7,290 nucleotides of DNA from Gammaproteobacteria bacterium (GTDB taxonomy: Bacteria; Pseudomonadota; Gammaproteobacteria; UBA6429; Thiohalophilaceae). The notes under the pieces were generated by a model. The model was not told where the DNA came from. It saw only the letters and a list, made by a program, of their open reading frames with translations, and did not search any database. Below are positions 6,727 through 7,290 of the stretch, in pieces. Every line of letters starts with the position of its first letter. Within the stretch, counting starts at the first letter, position 1. A program made the position numbers and the translations under genes. The stretch spans positions 1 to 7,290 of the forward strand of contig JAUVGM010000111.1 in the NCBI GenBank assembly GCA_030593785.1, written 5' to 3'.

Positions 6727-7290
6727 CTATAATTTATTTTCAAGCATATCAATTAACAGATCGCTTAATTCAGTTTTTGTTTCTTTATTAGTTAGTTTTT
6801 CTTCTAAAGAGCCAAATTCAGTAATTATTTTGTTTCGTTCTGCTGCGTTATCCATTAAGCCGATAAGTTTTCTAGAGATTTTATCTGCACTGGCATTATT
6901 TTGAATAAGTTCAGGTACTACACGTTTATTGGCAACTATATTACATAAAGCAATATGATCAATTTTTAATGTGCGAGTGACAATAAAATAACTGAGCTTA
7001 CTTATTTTGTTAATGACCACCATGGGGATTTGTAGTAAGGCAAGTTCAAGAGTCACTGTGCCAGACACAGTAATAACAGCGTCACAGACAGACATAACAT
7101 CATGACTGCGTTGGCTAATGATTCTCATATCAAAATCAACATCCTTAAAATAAGGCAGTATATCTTCTTCTTTTAATGTTGATGCAACGGGGATAACAAA
7201 TTGTGAATCAGGTTTTTCTTCCAGGATCCGTTTAGCACTATCAACAATGATGGGTAGCAAACGTTTTATTTCACTATGACGACTACCAGG
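6727..7290 (-). CDS. lpxB: Lipid-A-disaccharide synthase LpxB, C-terminal half (5' end outside window)
   Basis: LpxB is a family GT19 glycosyltransferase at the inner membrane that joins UDP-2,3-diacylglucosamine and 2,3-diacylglucosamine 1-phosphate into the lipid A disaccharide. The frame runs open to the window edge, where it reads PGSRHSEIKR, the family's conserved LLPGSR region. About 187 residues are visible of a usual 380 or so. Downstream motifs are SDAVITVSGT-like CDAVITVSGTVTLELAL, IPMVVINKIS, and RVVPELIQ. At the donor-site loop, where most homologues have LPNILAG, this protein reads LCNIVANK; the Asn is kept but the Pro and Gly are changed. The stop (TAG on the - strand) is 7 bp from the stop of the convergent formyltransferase gene. 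Orientation opposite to lpxA is unusual. Confidence is high for the family; it could be a diverged second copy. Confidence 0.88.
   Translation of the reverse strand, partial: PGSRHSEIKRLLPIIVDSAKRILEEKPDSQFVIPVASTLKEEDILPYFKDVDFDMRIISQRSHDVMSVCDAVITVSGTVTLELALLQIPMVVINKISKLSYFIVTRTLKIDHIALCNIVANKRVVPELIQNNASADKISRKLIGLMDNAAERNKIITEFGSLEEKLTNKETKTELSDLLIDMLENKL

Overview
This window carries the conserved gammaproteobacterial envelope-biogenesis block rseP(partial)-bamA-skp-lpxD-fabZ-lpxA, all on the + strand. It is followed by a formyltransferase-family gene (+) and then by the C-terminal half of lpxB on the - strand, cut by the window end. Gene order and protein similarity to the E. coli counterparts (recalled from memory, not searched) point to a gammaproteobacterium. 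The DNA is AT-rich; hand-counted 60-base samples run from about 23 to 43% G+C. I cannot place it to genus.

Layout: 1-569 is the end of the RseP site-2 protease. 599-2869 encodes BamA, with signal peptide, five POTRA domains and a 16-strand-type barrel. 2882-3418 encodes the periplasmic chaperone Skp. 3454-4488 is LpxD, 4512-4958 FabZ and 5041-5829 LpxA. 5859-6719 is a formyltransferase of unknown acceptor. 6727-7290 (-) is the end of LpxB. The + strand genes are tightly packed, with gaps of 12 to 35 bp downstream of bamA. The exception is the 82-bp fabZ-lpxA gap. No RNA genes, CRISPR arrays, transposase genes or convincing intrinsic terminators were seen.

Functionally, RseP belongs to the envelope stress pathway, and BamA and Skp assemble outer-membrane proteins. 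FabZ dehydrates 3-hydroxyacyl-ACP for fatty acid synthesis, while LpxA and LpxD use the same 3-hydroxyacyl-ACP pool for lipid A. LpxB makes the lipid A disaccharide.

The points worth a second look are these. (a) A long inverted repeat of the GGGGTCAGA...TCTGACCCC type sits between fabZ and lpxA, and its right arm supplies lpxA's only plausible start codon and first codons. (b) The usual lpxA-lpxB adjacency is broken: lpxB is inverted and a formyltransferase gene lies between them. (c) LpxA has Met at the acyl-chain ruler position, which predicts a shorter acyl chain than in E. coli.
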